Assembly (NCBI RefSeq): GCF_028858535.1
Contig: NZ_JAPMOU010000026.1
Coordinates: 23,424 to 87,423, forward strand
Length of the DNA stretch: 64,000 bases
Direction: 5' to 3'
DNA from: Spartinivicinus poritis
Lineage (GTDB): Bacteria; Pseudomonadota; Gammaproteobacteria; Pseudomonadales; Zooshikellaceae
Shown here: piece after piece, positions 36,411 through 46,030 of the stretch
Layout of the letters: each line of letters starts with the position of its first letter
How positions within the stretch are numbered: the stretch's first letter is position 1
The notes under the pieces: generated by a model
Told to the model about the DNA's origin: nothing
The model's input: the letters and a program-made list of their open reading frames with translations, nothing else
Databases searched by the model: none
Made by a program: the position numbers and the translations under genes

Positions 36411-36556
36411 TTCTATATAAGCAAAGCAAGGGAAACTGTTTTTTCATCACAAACCAAGATAAAAAACCATTTATATTAACGCAAAGCGAGAAATTTGTTA
36501 CTTCCTAGTATTAAAGAACTTCTCTATTCTCAGCTGCATAAAAGAGATTTACAAAT

Positions 36557-37696
36557 ATGAAATATCCTGTCGTTATTATTGGAGGTGGAATAAATGCTCT
36601 GGGTGTTGCTCGTTCACTTGGTCCGTATGCTCTTTGTACACTGGTATTCAGCGGTATAAATTCACCCGCATCACATTCAAGATACGTAAAGCCACATCCA
36701 GTAGCCTCTACTTCTCTTCCCTCACTAGTTGATGACTTATTAACGTTAGCTCAATCATTCAAACAGCAACCATTACTGATTATTACTGAAGAAAAGGCTG
36801 TCTATCAAATTGCTAAAGCACAGAAAATACTAGCAGAACACTTTCTTATTAATTTACCAAGCATTGAGCTAGTCAGTCATTTACAAAACAAAGCTGATTT
36901 TTATCAGATTGCACGTAAACATAAAGCGCCAGTACCTGATACAATGACGATTAGCAATGAAGACGATATTCATAAAGCACACAAGATGCAGTTCCCCTGT
37001 GTTTTTAAACCTTTAGAGCAAAATGCAGAGTACGGCAAAAATTTTAAGAAAGCATATAAAGTTCAGTCTATTGACGAAGTCAAACAACTATACAAAAGAA
37101 TAAAACCCATTCTAAATGACATGATCTTACAACAATGGATAGAAGGCGATGATAGTGATCTTTATTTTTCTATCATTTATTACGATCAATACTCTAATCC
37201 AGTATCCTCATTTACTGGTCGTAAATTACGCTCTTGGCCAGTGAATGTTGGAGGAACAGCTAGTTGCATCAATGCACCAGAAACAGCTCATATTCTTGAA
37301 CCTATCTGTCATAAGTTTTTTAAGGCTATTCAATACAAAGGCCTGGTTGGTATGGAATTTAAAAAAGATAAAATCTCTGGTGAATTTATCATGGTCGAAC
37401 CAACTGTTGGGCGTACTGACTTTCAACATGAAATCGCTACTTTATCAGGTATCAATATACTGAAGTCTATACTATATCATTTTCTAAAACGTCCAATACC
37501 CCAATCAAAAAATTCACCTTCTCCCATCGTATGGCAAGAGTTTATCTCTGATTATCTTTCTATGAAGGAATCTGGAAAAACCGGTTTCCCAAAGCATGCT
37601 AAAATTTACCAAGCAATAAAACGATGGAACGACCCTATGCCTTATATTCATCAATTATTCACCAGACTCAAGAACAAATTAGGACTTAAGGGATAA
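36557..37696 (+). CDS. ATP-grasp enzyme of the polysaccharide locus
   Basis: 379 residues. The N-terminus is a Rossmann-like pre-ATP-grasp domain (VVIIGGGINALGVARSLG). An ATP-grasp region follows: FPCVFKPLEQNAEYG with its binding Lys, MILQQWIEGDDSDLYFS, GLVGMEFKKDKISGEFIMVEPTVG with the Mg-binding Glu and the Glu-Pro-x-x-Gly turn. Such ligases join a carboxylate to an amine; in a glycan locus this may add an amino acid to a sugar. Substrate unknown. It ends 4 bp before the acyltransferase gene, whose TTG start uses the tail of this gene as its ribosome-binding region. Confidence 0.75.
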   Translation: MKYPVVIIGGGINALGVARSLGPYALCTLVFSGINSPASHSRYVKPHPVASTSLPSLVDDLLTLAQSFKQQPLLIITEEKAVYQIAKAQKILAEHFLINLPSIELVSHLQNKADFYQIARKHKAPVPDTMTISNEDDIHKAHKMQFPCVFKPLEQNAEYGKNFKKAYKVQSIDEVKQLYKRIKPILNDMILQQWIEGDDSDLYFSIIYYDQYSNPVSSFTGRKLRSWPVNVGGTASCINAPETAHILEPICHKFFKAIQYKGLVGMEFKKDKISGEFIMVEPTVGRTDFQHEIATLSGINILKSILYHFLKRPIPQSKNSPSPIVWQEFISDYLSMKESGKTGFPKHAKIYQAIKRWNDPMPYIHQLFTRLKNKLGLKG

Positions 37697-37700
37697 CGTC

Positions 37701-38828
37701 TTGAACAGAGAACACTCAATATATCTTGATTTATGTCGCTTTCTTGCAGCATTAGCCGTTGTGCTGTCGCATATAAAGCAATATAAATTTTTGAGCCCTG
37801 AACTATCCGAGTATTTACCTTCTGCAGGTCGTGATGCCGTAATTATTTTTTTTGTTTTATCAGGATTTGTAATTGCTTACACGACAGATCAAAAACAACC
37901 TACAATCAGTGAATATTTAACCGATCGTGCAACTCGAATATATTCTTGTGCGCTTCCCATCTTACTGCTAGTAGTCACCATAGACTTAATAGGTATTCAA
38001 TATAATAAAGAAGCCTATGCGGGACTCTACCAATATGAAAAATTACACCTATATATCCCATTTCATTTATTATTTCTTGGCGAAATATGGACCTTATCCG
38101 AACAACCATTTACGGTACCGCCATATTGGTCTTTAGGATACGAAGTTTGGTATTATATCTTATACATTCCCATATTCTTCTTGAAAGGAAGAAAAAGAAT
38201 CTTTACTTTAATGCTATTACTTGTATTCGTGGGCTACAAGTTATGGCTTTTATTTCCACTTTGGCTTGCTGGCGTTTGGTTATATAACAACCGGTCTCGT
38301 TGGCAACTATCGAATATTCAAAGTAAACTGTTTTTCTGGCTACCAGTATTAATTTATTTTATATTTAAAACTCTTGAACTAGACATTGTATTAGTCAAAA
38401 TAGGGAGCGAAATTTGGCCCTTCAAAGATAGCTTTCCTCTTGGTAGTGCTGCTAAGTACTTGTCAGACTATTTTGTAGGTATTCTGACACTAATTCACTT
38501 ATACTCAGCTCAATTTTATAAGTTATCATTTAAACATTCCCTTTCCCAAATCATCACTAAGCTAGCTGCTTATACATTTACACTCTATCTGGTTCATGCT
38601 CCCATTATTAAAACCGTGGAATACCATATTAATTACAATAAAAACAGTTGGTTAAACTTCCTTGGCATTTTACTTCTGATAGGATTTATTACTTTTTTCA
38701 TTGGATTTATTACTGAGCACCAAAGATATCGTTTTAAACCATTATTTGCAAAAGCCATTAATACTTTTGCAAATATCACTATACTTTTTTCATCTAAGCG
38801 GAATGAGATATACCCCACTAAAAAATAG
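37701..38828 (+). CDS. Acyltransferase family 3 (OafA/YrhL-like) membrane protein
   Basis: 375 residues with about ten membrane helices. It opens YLDLCRFLAALAVVLSHI, the family motif with the catalytic-site His, followed by GRDAVIIFFVLSGFVIAY. Such enzymes transfer acetyl or other acyl groups onto sugars of surface glycans. The TTG start at 37701 is supported by AAGGGA seven bases upstream, straddling the end of the ATP-grasp gene. This implies coupled expression, with acylation as a decoration step of the glycan made here. Confidence 0.88.
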   Translation: MNREHSIYLDLCRFLAALAVVLSHIKQYKFLSPELSEYLPSAGRDAVIIFFVLSGFVIAYTTDQKQPTISEYLTDRATRIYSCALPILLLVVTIDLIGIQYNKEAYAGLYQYEKLHLYIPFHLLFLGEIWTLSEQPFTVPPYWSLGYEVWYYILYIPIFFLKGRKRIFTLMLLLVFVGYKLWLLFPLWLAGVWLYNNRSRWQLSNIQSKLFFWLPVLIYFIFKTLELDIVLVKIGSEIWPFKDSFPLGSAAKYLSDYFVGILTLIHLYSAQFYKLSFKHSLSQIITKLAAYTFTLYLVHAPIIKTVEYHINYNKNSWLNFLGILLLIGFITFFIGFITEHQRYRFKPLFAKAINTFANITILFSSKRNEIYPTKK

Positions 38829-39110
38829 CCTTATACTTTTAGCGAATGAATTTTAGAATTTACTATAGACAAAACAAATGACCCTTAGAAAAAACCATCT
38901 AGCAACAAAACCTTTTGAATTTATGTATTTATAAATTACTGAGATGATGGCAGCTAAAGCATGGAATATTTAACTGCCACCGTTGTAATTTAATATACTC
39001 AACTTCTGGGAGGCAGCCTGTGACTACAAAGCTTGTTGAGCAATTACTTTAATTTATATAAAAATCTACATAAATTTATCGATTAATAAGCCTAACCTAA
39101 AATATTTAGC

Positions 39111-40205
39111 TCAGACTTGTATAATATCAATTTGTAGTAATGTAAAATCGTATTTTTTGGTATTGGAAGCAGTCAGTACAATCCTGTTTTCAGGTGAAAT
39201 GCCTGTGGGTAAATAGAGGTAACCATAGCTACTTCCACTTTTTCTTCCAGAATAGTGGTATGGAAAATTTACTATAGAACTCCATTCTTCTCCATCTTCA
39301 GAGAACCAAAGCGACGCTTCTTCCTGTGTATTCTGCTTTCTACCTGGCTCATAGTTAACACCTAAAAACATTTGTTGAGTGGTAGTTAACGTACCGTGGT
39401 AGGCTGGATTACCTATGACTGCAATTTCTTGTTTATCTTTTGATGTGACATCATAACGATACAGTTTATTGATCGCTTCTGCTGGAGCATCTCTCCCTGC
39501 ATCCATACCCCAGTAAATAGTTCGCTCTAAAGGAAACAGGTTTACCGCTCGCCAGCTTTGATCACCACCACCTAGTTTTTTAAGACTACGAAATTCATCA
39601 TCACTATAAAATATCCCACATTGTTCATCACTATCACCTGTGGTTACCCACAGTCGATTACGAAAATGATCATAAACAATACTATGTACATGCTTTACTT
39701 GATTAGTAGGAAATGTATAGCGGACTGATAATTGACCTGTAGCACCATCTACTTTAAAAATTTTAATTTCAGATGGAGCAGAGTTTTTATACTCTCCAAA
39801 ATAAGCATGTCCTGATAGGGCATGCACAGCTACTCCATTTCTTAAAGGAGGATAGATATTTTTCTGCATCAACTCATCAGTTGGTATGGCGTATCTTTTT
39901 CCTTCACCTGGCCGGTATAAATAAACTCGATCATATAGAATCAACAAAGTACCATCAGGCAATTCAGTTATATGTCCAATGCCGATTGAGGATGACAGCT
40001 GCTGCATTATCCAACTTCTAGCCAGTTTATCTTTCAAACGTCCTTTTATTGACTGATCTCGTGGTGGAATACGACACAACCCCTCAAATTCTTGGGTTGC
40101 ATAATAATATTTATAAATAAAATGGTCTTGACTACATAAACAATATTCTTCTGTTGAATGATGCACCATCATTCTTTTTCTGATAGGGCGAATAAAAATT
40201 TCCAT
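39111..40205 (-). CDS. Beta-propeller-like protein of unknown function
   Basis: 364 residues, no signal peptide. Repeated units of about 50 residues each have a strand ending with W/Y and a D-x-D/N turn (HITELPDGTLLILYDRVYLY, HSIVYDHFRNRLWVTTGDSDEQCG, IYWGMDAGRDAP, LWFSEDGEEW). That is the pattern of BNR/sialidase-type or similar propellers. It stands between the acyltransferase and the glycosyltransferase operon in a polysaccharide locus, where related proteins occur, but I cannot name it. ATG at 40205 with GAGG ten bases before it. Confidence 0.6.
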   Translation of the reverse strand: MEIFIRPIRKRMMVHHSTEEYCLCSQDHFIYKYYYATQEFEGLCRIPPRDQSIKGRLKDKLARSWIMQQLSSSIGIGHITELPDGTLLILYDRVYLYRPGEGKRYAIPTDELMQKNIYPPLRNGVAVHALSGHAYFGEYKNSAPSEIKIFKVDGATGQLSVRYTFPTNQVKHVHSIVYDHFRNRLWVTTGDSDEQCGIFYSDDEFRSLKKLGGGDQSWRAVNLFPLERTIYWGMDAGRDAPAEAINKLYRYDVTSKDKQEIAVIGNPAYHGTLTTTQQMFLGVNYEPGRKQNTQEEASLWFSEDGEEWSSIVNFPYHYSGRKSGSSYGYLYLPTGISPENRIVLTASNTKKYDFTLLQIDIIQV

Positions 40206-40443
40206 AACTCTTATTCCTCGAAAAGCTTATTTCACTACAACTACTTTCATACAAAATTTAATTTAAACTTTTATCCCTACGAGGTAATAAAATCACTATT
40301 CCAAATGACTTTAATAACTTTTCTACAGTTTCACCCAATCATAAAACAGCAACAGGTTTTTCATTATGTATCAAAGCTATCATTAAACAACTTCCTTAGT
40401 TTACCTTACCTAAGTTTCAGGTAAGATATATTACCAGTTACAA

Positions 40444-41874
40444 TCATTTTTCCAGTTTAGCAGGCTTTTCCGTATTTAATAATTTTATACTGACAAGTCC
40501 AACTAATATAACAATCGCCCACCCTCCCGGGTAATGGTATTTTGAGTTACTTTCAAACACCATATGTACAACTATAAAATAGAGAAAGCAAAGACTAATA
40601 AAAACATAGCTATGATTTTCTTTTAGCTGCTTTATAAAATGTCGCCGCCCAATCCATAAAATCAACCACAATAGCACCCAAAACAAAGTTGAAATTAATT
40701 TTAGAGCATAATAAATAATATCAGACTTAATAGGACTACTGCCTGATAATTTAAATGTTGCGTATACTCCCCCACTATCATCACCCAAGTTCAGAATAAG
40801 CTTCCTACCCATCAACAACAAAAAGTCTGCTGGATTTGAGGCTATCCAGTCGATAGCTAATTGCTTATATGCCTTGCCTTCCTCAACTTCTGATAGGTCA
40901 GTGACTACAATCTTTCCTTGATCAGTATACCCCCCAGTCGCAAGCTCATTATTTGCTCGATAGAAGTTTGATCCACCGTTTGTACTAACTAGTACAAATT
41001 CGTTGAATATGTTGTAATTTCTATATGTCCATGGTGATATAATAAGCGCTGCGCCTATGACAACGAAAAGAGCTGTTGAAACAATACTCCTAACTGTCTC
41101 TTTTTGATGTATCTTCAAGACTAAAATTGCTGTAAATAAAAATATTGTTCCCGGCTGTATTAGAGTACATAAACCCAACAAAGACCCTACAATGACAAAT
41201 TTATATTTTGACTCAATTATCAACGACATATAAAAAGATAACAGAAGCAATAAAAAGACTATATTTTCTTTTCCTGCAACATTTGTAATCATTATCTGCT
41301 GAGGCCAAAATATAAAAATCAAGCAAGCTAAAAATGCTGATTTTTCACCACCAATTCGCTTGGTAGCTTTATATATTAAGTAGAAACTAAAAATATAGAT
41401 AATAACATTTAATAGCGAAATACTAAATGGCGTAATATCAAATATTCCTAAATGAAAAACATACAAAACAAGCGGGTAGCCTGGTGGCCAATATGCATAA
41501 CCAGTCCCCTTCCCTCCATATACATTATTCTCTATCAAATTCTGTGCTAATGATACATAAGTAGCTGAATCCGAAGCTTGCTCAACAGGCAAAAAATAAA
41601 CAACAGCTAGTCTGATTAGTAGTCCTATCCAAAACAGATAATATAATGGTACCAACATTAATTTAGTTTGATTTTGAAAACTGGATTTTATGTATTCACT
41701 TGCTTTATAAAAAAGTAGCAAGCTAAAAAGACTTAATAGAAATGAATAAAAATATGTATAAACTGATTCAGTTCCAGACTGAATAAAAATCATTGAAAAG
41801 AAAGAGTATACTACTAGCAAAGGCAGTATATACCAAATCTTGGTATTAACGTTATCAAATAGCTTAATTAACAT
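40444..41874 (-). CDS. GT-C glycosyltransferase (PMT/ArnT-like), GtrC-type position
   Basis: 476-residue membrane protein with about eleven helices. The first periplasmic loop carries ASDSATYVSLAQNLIENN and GTGYAYWPPGYPLVL, matching the acidic DxE/DxD-type and WPPGYP motifs of family-39/ArnT-like enzymes that use lipid-linked sugars. It follows the GtrB-like gene with a 1-bp gap (start 41874, previous stop 41876), so they are co-transcribed. With GtrA- and GtrB-like partners it would be the transferase that places a sugar on a surface glycan or protein. Confidence 0.8.
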   Translation of the reverse strand: MLIKLFDNVNTKIWYILPLLVVYSFFSMIFIQSGTESVYTYFYSFLLSLFSLLLFYKASEYIKSSFQNQTKLMLVPLYYLFWIGLLIRLAVVYFLPVEQASDSATYVSLAQNLIENNVYGGKGTGYAYWPPGYPLVLYVFHLGIFDITPFSISLLNVIIYIFSFYLIYKATKRIGGEKSAFLACLIFIFWPQQIMITNVAGKENIVFLLLLLSFYMSLIIESKYKFVIVGSLLGLCTLIQPGTIFLFTAILVLKIHQKETVRSIVSTALFVVIGAALIISPWTYRNYNIFNEFVLVSTNGGSNFYRANNELATGGYTDQGKIVVTDLSEVEEGKAYKQLAIDWIASNPADFLLLMGRKLILNLGDDSGGVYATFKLSGSSPIKSDIIYYALKLISTLFWVLLWLILWIGRRHFIKQLKENHSYVFISLCFLYFIVVHMVFESNSKYHYPGGWAIVILVGLVSIKLLNTEKPAKLEK

Positions 41875-41875
41875 C

Positions 41876-42829
41876 TTAAATTATTTTCTCAATTATATAT
41901 TTAGGCCTGCGCTTCGTTTCCATATATATTTTTGATATATACTCTCCGACAATACCCAAAGATAATAGCTGTACACCACTCAGAAAAAACATTGGTATCA
42001 TTGTTGATGCCCACCCAGGTACAGCTTCATCGGTGAATATTCTCACAGCAAGAACCCAAAAGATCATGAAAAAAGAAACCAACGAAACACATAAACCAAA
42101 TATAGTAATAACCCTGAGAGGAACATTAGAAAATGATGTAATGCCTTCAGCTGCAAAAGCTAACATTTTTTTGAGAGGATATTTTGACTCTCCTGCGAAT
42201 CGCTCTTTTCTTTCATAATGAACAATCCCAGATTGATAACCAATGAGTGGAACAATTCCTCTTAGAAATATATTCACTTCATCAAATTCTTTAAGAGTAT
42301 CTAAAGCTTTTCGGCTTAGTAGCCGATAATCAGCATGATTATAAATAAGGTCTACGCCCATTTTTTCTAACAGTTTATAATAGCCTTGGGCGGTCAATTT
42401 TTTGAAGGCAGTGTCCGTTTCTCTTTTATCACGCACACCATAGACAACTTCACAGCCTTCCTGATATTTTATAACCATCTCTCGAATAGCATTAGTATCA
42501 TCTTGAAGATCAGCGTCGATACTAATGATAATGTCTTCAGTTACAGTCATGAGACCGGCTAATAGCGCTTTTTGATGACCGTGGTTACGCGAGAGCTTAA
42601 TTCCTCGAACACTAGAATTCTGGCTTTCTTTCTCAATCAGCTTCCATGTATTATCTCTACTTCCATCATCGACAAAATAAACTTTGCTATTTTGATTAAT
42701 CAATTTATCATTAATCAATGATAAGAGAATAGCTGATAATCGCTTGCTAGTTTCACATAGCACTTCTTCTTCATTATAGCAGGGTACAACTACAGCAAGA
42801 GTTGGCACAGAGTTATTTATCAAATCCAT
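41876..42829 (-). CDS. GtrB-like polyprenyl-phosphate glycosyltransferase (GT2)
   Basis: 317 residues. A GT2 catalytic domain (LAVVVPCYNEEEVL, YFVDDGSRDNTW, SRNHGHQKALLAGL, DADLQDDTNAI) is followed by two C-terminal membrane helices and an amphipathic end (YISKIYMETKRRPKYIIEK), the standard plan of GtrB/DPM1-like proteins. These charge undecaprenyl-phosphate with a sugar on the cytoplasmic face. The DxD-type motif is DADLQDD. It lies 27 bp downstream of the gtrA-like gene and 1 bp before the GT-C gene. Confidence 0.9.
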   Translation of the reverse strand: MDLINNSVPTLAVVVPCYNEEEVLCETSKRLSAILLSLINDKLINQNSKVYFVDDGSRDNTWKLIEKESQNSSVRGIKLSRNHGHQKALLAGLMTVTEDIIISIDADLQDDTNAIREMVIKYQEGCEVVYGVRDKRETDTAFKKLTAQGYYKLLEKMGVDLIYNHADYRLLSRKALDTLKEFDEVNIFLRGIVPLIGYQSGIVHYERKERFAGESKYPLKKMLAFAAEGITSFSNVPLRVITIFGLCVSLVSFFMIFWVLAVRIFTDEAVPGWASTMIPMFFLSGVQLLSLGIVGEYISKIYMETKRRPKYIIEKII

Positions 42830-42856
42830 AATTTTTTACATTGTTTCACTGAACAC

Positions 42857-43258
42857 TTATTTAAATGTCCATTTCAGATTAAAATAGAAATTCCATATTA
42901 ACACAACCGCAGTAGCTATACACTGTGAAAAAATGTAGTGGATAGCAATATTATTTTTCACCAAGTAAAAGATTACTGTATTTAATACCAGACCTGATAG
43001 CGCTACGATTGAAAACTTAATGAGTGACGTTGAGTGACGAGAATTAGCTCTAAATGTAAAACTGTAGCTAAGCAAGTAATTGAATATAGCACTTATAGCA
43101 AAAGACAATGCAGATGAAAGGGTTTGACTCAACTTACCAAATTCTATAAAAAAAATCATTCCAACATATTGGATTAAGGTCGCGATCACCCCAATGCTAA
43201 TAAATTTCGAAAAAGTCCTGATCAGGGCTTCACTATCATTCATAGTATATCCATTCAT
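42857..43258 (-). CDS. GtrA-family small membrane protein
   Basis: 133 residues with four membrane helices. ISIGVIATLIQYVGMIFFIE, FNYLLSYSFTFRANSRH and IWNFYFNLKWTF are GtrA hallmarks, the last being the conserved aromatic end. Members are thought to flip undecaprenyl-phosphate-linked glucose or similar sugars for serotype conversion and wall decoration. Together with the GT2 and GT-C genes downstream it makes a gtrABC-like trio. Start: ATG at 43258, although one five codons in (43243) has a slightly better upstream purine stretch. Confidence 0.88.
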   Translation of the reverse strand: MNGYTMNDSEALIRTFSKFISIGVIATLIQYVGMIFFIEFGKLSQTLSSALSFAISAIFNYLLSYSFTFRANSRHSTSLIKFSIVALSGLVLNTVIFYLVKNNIAIHYIFSQCIATAVVLIWNFYFNLKWTFK

Positions 43259-43584
43259 GGTATGTATCTATCGGAAGGGAAATTGACAGTGCTCTCATTT
43301 TCGAGTAAATCACATCCGGATGTGGCATTTTAGAATCATCTTAAAAATTAATCATTGATACTAATGAAAATATCTTTGGTTAAAGTCACAAAAAATACTA
43401 CAAGAGACATACTAGTAGACTTCTTAAGAACCAAACGCCCAGAAAAATTAATATCAAGAATGATAGAATTCTAATTTTCTTTCTCAAAAAATGGTCAATT
43501 ATAGCGTTTGCTTCAAGCACCAACAGAATGAACTTTGTTTTTTGTGAGTCAATTCTTTATAAATCACAAATAATAGACTCGTTA
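43259..43584. other. Intergenic region in the polysaccharide locus
   Basis: About 325 bp of AT-rich sequence between the GT4 gene and the gtrA-like gene on the same strand. It must hold the leader of the gtrABC-like operon, but I see no convincing -35/-10 pair and no reading frame or repeat. Confidence 0.4.
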
Positions 43585-44979
43585 CTAGCTACTTATGTTT
43601 ACACTACTTTTAAAAGGCAAACCCCTGTTTTGTGAAATATCACTCAAAAACTTTTCTAGTTTGGAGAACTGCTCAACCCTTTTAAAGTTATTACGGCTTT
43701 TATCATTTAGCTTTAAAGGTATTTTACTGTTTTTTTCCTGATATTTTTGTAACAAAAAGCGTCCTATTTCATCTGGATCACAAGATACACAGCCAAAATC
43801 ATTATCTCTAATAATATCTGCTGCTTCACCAGTGATACTCCCTACCGATAGAATAGGTTTATTTGCACCTATATACTCAAATAGCTTACCTGCGATTACA
43901 CTATCTTCTCGAGGATCATTCCAGCGTAATAGCAGTAAAATATCAACCTGTTGTTGGACTTTATGTAACTCTTTTTGTGGAATATAGGTATTAAATGCTA
44001 TTACATCTTCAAGCTGGTACTTTTCAACAAGCTTCTTCTGGTCTGCATTAAAATCATCTAAACCATTTTCAGTGTAAAAGATAATCTTAAAATTCTTAGC
44101 CCTTTCTTCTAAGCGCCCGATCGCTTCAAACAATAAAGAAGGGTCTCGTTTTTGACCATATAAATGACCGGCATATAGAATCGTAATTTTTTCTTCTTCT
44201 ACTAAATTTTCATGTTCGTCAGACTTTTCATCATCCAAATGAAAGTCCTCTGGATCAAAGCCATTCATCACACAAATAACAGGCTTATTTCTCTTCTTCT
44301 TTAAAAGGTCAGTCCAACTCTCAGTGACAGTAACAAGGCCTTTACAGTTACTTAACATATACCTCTCAAGTAATATGTCGACCATTCTACGCAAATAACC
44401 GCTATCATAATAACCATGATCTGACCACAGATCACGATAATCTGCCACCCAAGGTACACCCACTATACGTGCAAGACGAGATCCAACTAATAAGGTAGTA
44501 AACGGTGGGGCAGTCGCGAAAATAATATCTGGACACCAATGTTTAAAAAGCGCTTTCCCTGCTTTGATGGCATGGAAATACCACCCTACAGAGTTATCTG
44601 GAATATTCGTCATGGCACGATAAAGCCAACTAATAAAAGACTCCTTTTTGACTACAGCTGATTGTGATGTGGTTTTTAAAGAGGCTGCTGACTGTTCTTG
44701 TTTTGCTTCTTTGGTTGTTGCCTTATTTTTTTGGAAGAACACTGATCGTATAGTCTTTTTAAAACGAGCAGGTATGCCATTAATATCTGTATAGTGAGTA
44801 TAAAGTATTTGATCTTGGGGGATCTCTGCCTTTAACGTTTCTGGAAAGCGAGGATCTTTAGGTGATAAAACCCTGACATCATGGCCTTGGTCTACTAAAT
44901 ATTTAGCTAGCTTATTAACCCGGCTTGCCGATGCTGGACAATAAGGAGGAAAATAACCTGCAGTAATTAATATTTTCAC
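43585..44979 (-). CDS. GT4-type glycosyltransferase
   Basis: 464 residues, cytoplasmic or peripheral. The N-terminal Rossmann domain starts MKILITAGYFPPYCPASASRVNKLAKYL (acceptor domain of family 4), with a Lys/Thr-rich insert near 95-120 (NKATTKEAKQEQSAAS). The second domain has ITILYAGHLYGQKRDPSLLFEAIGRL, the donor-binding part, and ends with DSVIAGKLFEYIGANKPILSVG and its E-x7-E-like region (GKLFEY). Typical of UDP-sugar dependent retaining transferases in glycan loci. The donor and linkage cannot be told. Confidence 0.88.
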   Translation of the reverse strand: MKILITAGYFPPYCPASASRVNKLAKYLVDQGHDVRVLSPKDPRFPETLKAEIPQDQILYTHYTDINGIPARFKKTIRSVFFQKNKATTKEAKQEQSAASLKTTSQSAVVKKESFISWLYRAMTNIPDNSVGWYFHAIKAGKALFKHWCPDIIFATAPPFTTLLVGSRLARIVGVPWVADYRDLWSDHGYYDSGYLRRMVDILLERYMLSNCKGLVTVTESWTDLLKKKRNKPVICVMNGFDPEDFHLDDEKSDEHENLVEEEKITILYAGHLYGQKRDPSLLFEAIGRLEERAKNFKIIFYTENGLDDFNADQKKLVEKYQLEDVIAFNTYIPQKELHKVQQQVDILLLLRWNDPREDSVIAGKLFEYIGANKPILSVGSITGEAADIIRDNDFGCVSCDPDEIGRFLLQKYQEKNSKIPLKLNDKSRNNFKRVEQFSKLEKFLSDISQNRGLPFKSSVNISS

Positions 44980-45025
44980 GCGTTTATTCTCTGCTCGACA
45001 GCTTGGTACCTCTGTTGCTCAAAAC

Positions 45026-45232
45026 TCATCTCAGTGATAAAAACTCAAATAGTTTATTGATATCATCATCTGCTAAAGGTATCGACTGATTGATTATTCC
45101 ATATCCAACAACAGGCAATTGAATATTTATACAGTATTGATTGACGTTATTGGTGACATTTTTCTTTGAAAATTCAACAAATAAGTCACTATCATTTATG
45201 TTGGTATGAATCTTCAGGCTATTATTTATCAT
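45026..45232 (-). CDS. Small hypothetical protein
   Basis: 68 residues starting at the ATG at 45232 (GGTGG five bases upstream). No membrane segment; the sequence is Asn/Ile/Asp-rich with alternating beta-like phrases (YCINIQLPVVGYGIINQSIP) and a helical end (ADDDINKLFEFLS). It resembles small orphan proteins of gammaproteobacteria, but I cannot name a family. It lies 46 bp upstream of the GT4 gene on the same strand, so it could be part of that operon. Moderately likely to be real. Confidence 0.4.
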   Translation of the reverse strand: MINNSLKIHTNINDSDLFVEFSKKNVTNNVNQYCINIQLPVVGYGIINQSIPLADDDINKLFEFLSLR

Positions 45233-45244
45233 GGCTACCACCAA

Positions 45245-46030
45245 TAGTTACTTACGTATCAACTTTTATCGCAAGAAAGTTAATACAGATCTACATATGA
45301 CTGGCATTTTGTGGGAATGTTAAGCAAGTTTTCCTGGATAAGTTGATTTTAGTTGTTAACTGGATAGCTGACCTCTTTATTTTCTGTCTAATTCACAAAC
45401 TTATTTACTAGTCAGTGAAGCTGCATTAACAATGCTTATATTTTCCTACTAGATACAAATAATTAATGGTGCAAGATTATATTGCGTTTGAATAAGACAA
45501 ACTACATTTCTTTAGGCAAGGTTCTAATAATGTGACCATGCTCAATTATCACTTCCTACACTTATTCTATTTGCTAATTCGAGACGTAAATCACATCTTC
45601 TTTAGTTCTATAAAGTCGGGCTAGTTAGTTCCCCAGAGTAATGGGCAAGTAGGATAATCATTAACATTATTCTGTGGTATCTACCTTATTCAAATCTTTA
45701 ATTAAATATTTTGTTAACCAATATCCCTAAAACTAAACTTTGGCGTTGACGAGCCGTTTTTAACCCTATAGCATGCTTTTTTCGCTATTAAACCTATTTT
45801 TTTGGTATTTTTAATACACCTGTTTAATGTGATAGCAATTACCATACTTGATAAATATGATTAATGAGTTGCCATATATCAGATGCATCAAACTTAATAT
45901 TTGTTTACTTAGATAGATGCAAATATAGCCTCTCGACTGCAACTTAAAACCTATCAAGTGTAGTTTGTTAATTAGCTGTTGGGTAAATCGACTGCCCACC
46001 TTGGTCAAGAAACGCCTAAGGGAATAGAAA
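45245..46030. other. Long divergent intergenic region
   Basis: About 785 bp of AT-rich sequence between the minus-strand small hypothetical gene and the plus-strand O-glycosylation ligase gene. It should contain both promoters and may hold a long leader, but I see no clear -10 boxes. AAGGGA at 46018-46023 is the ribosome-binding site of the ligase gene. No terminator or repeat recognised. Confidence 0.4.
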
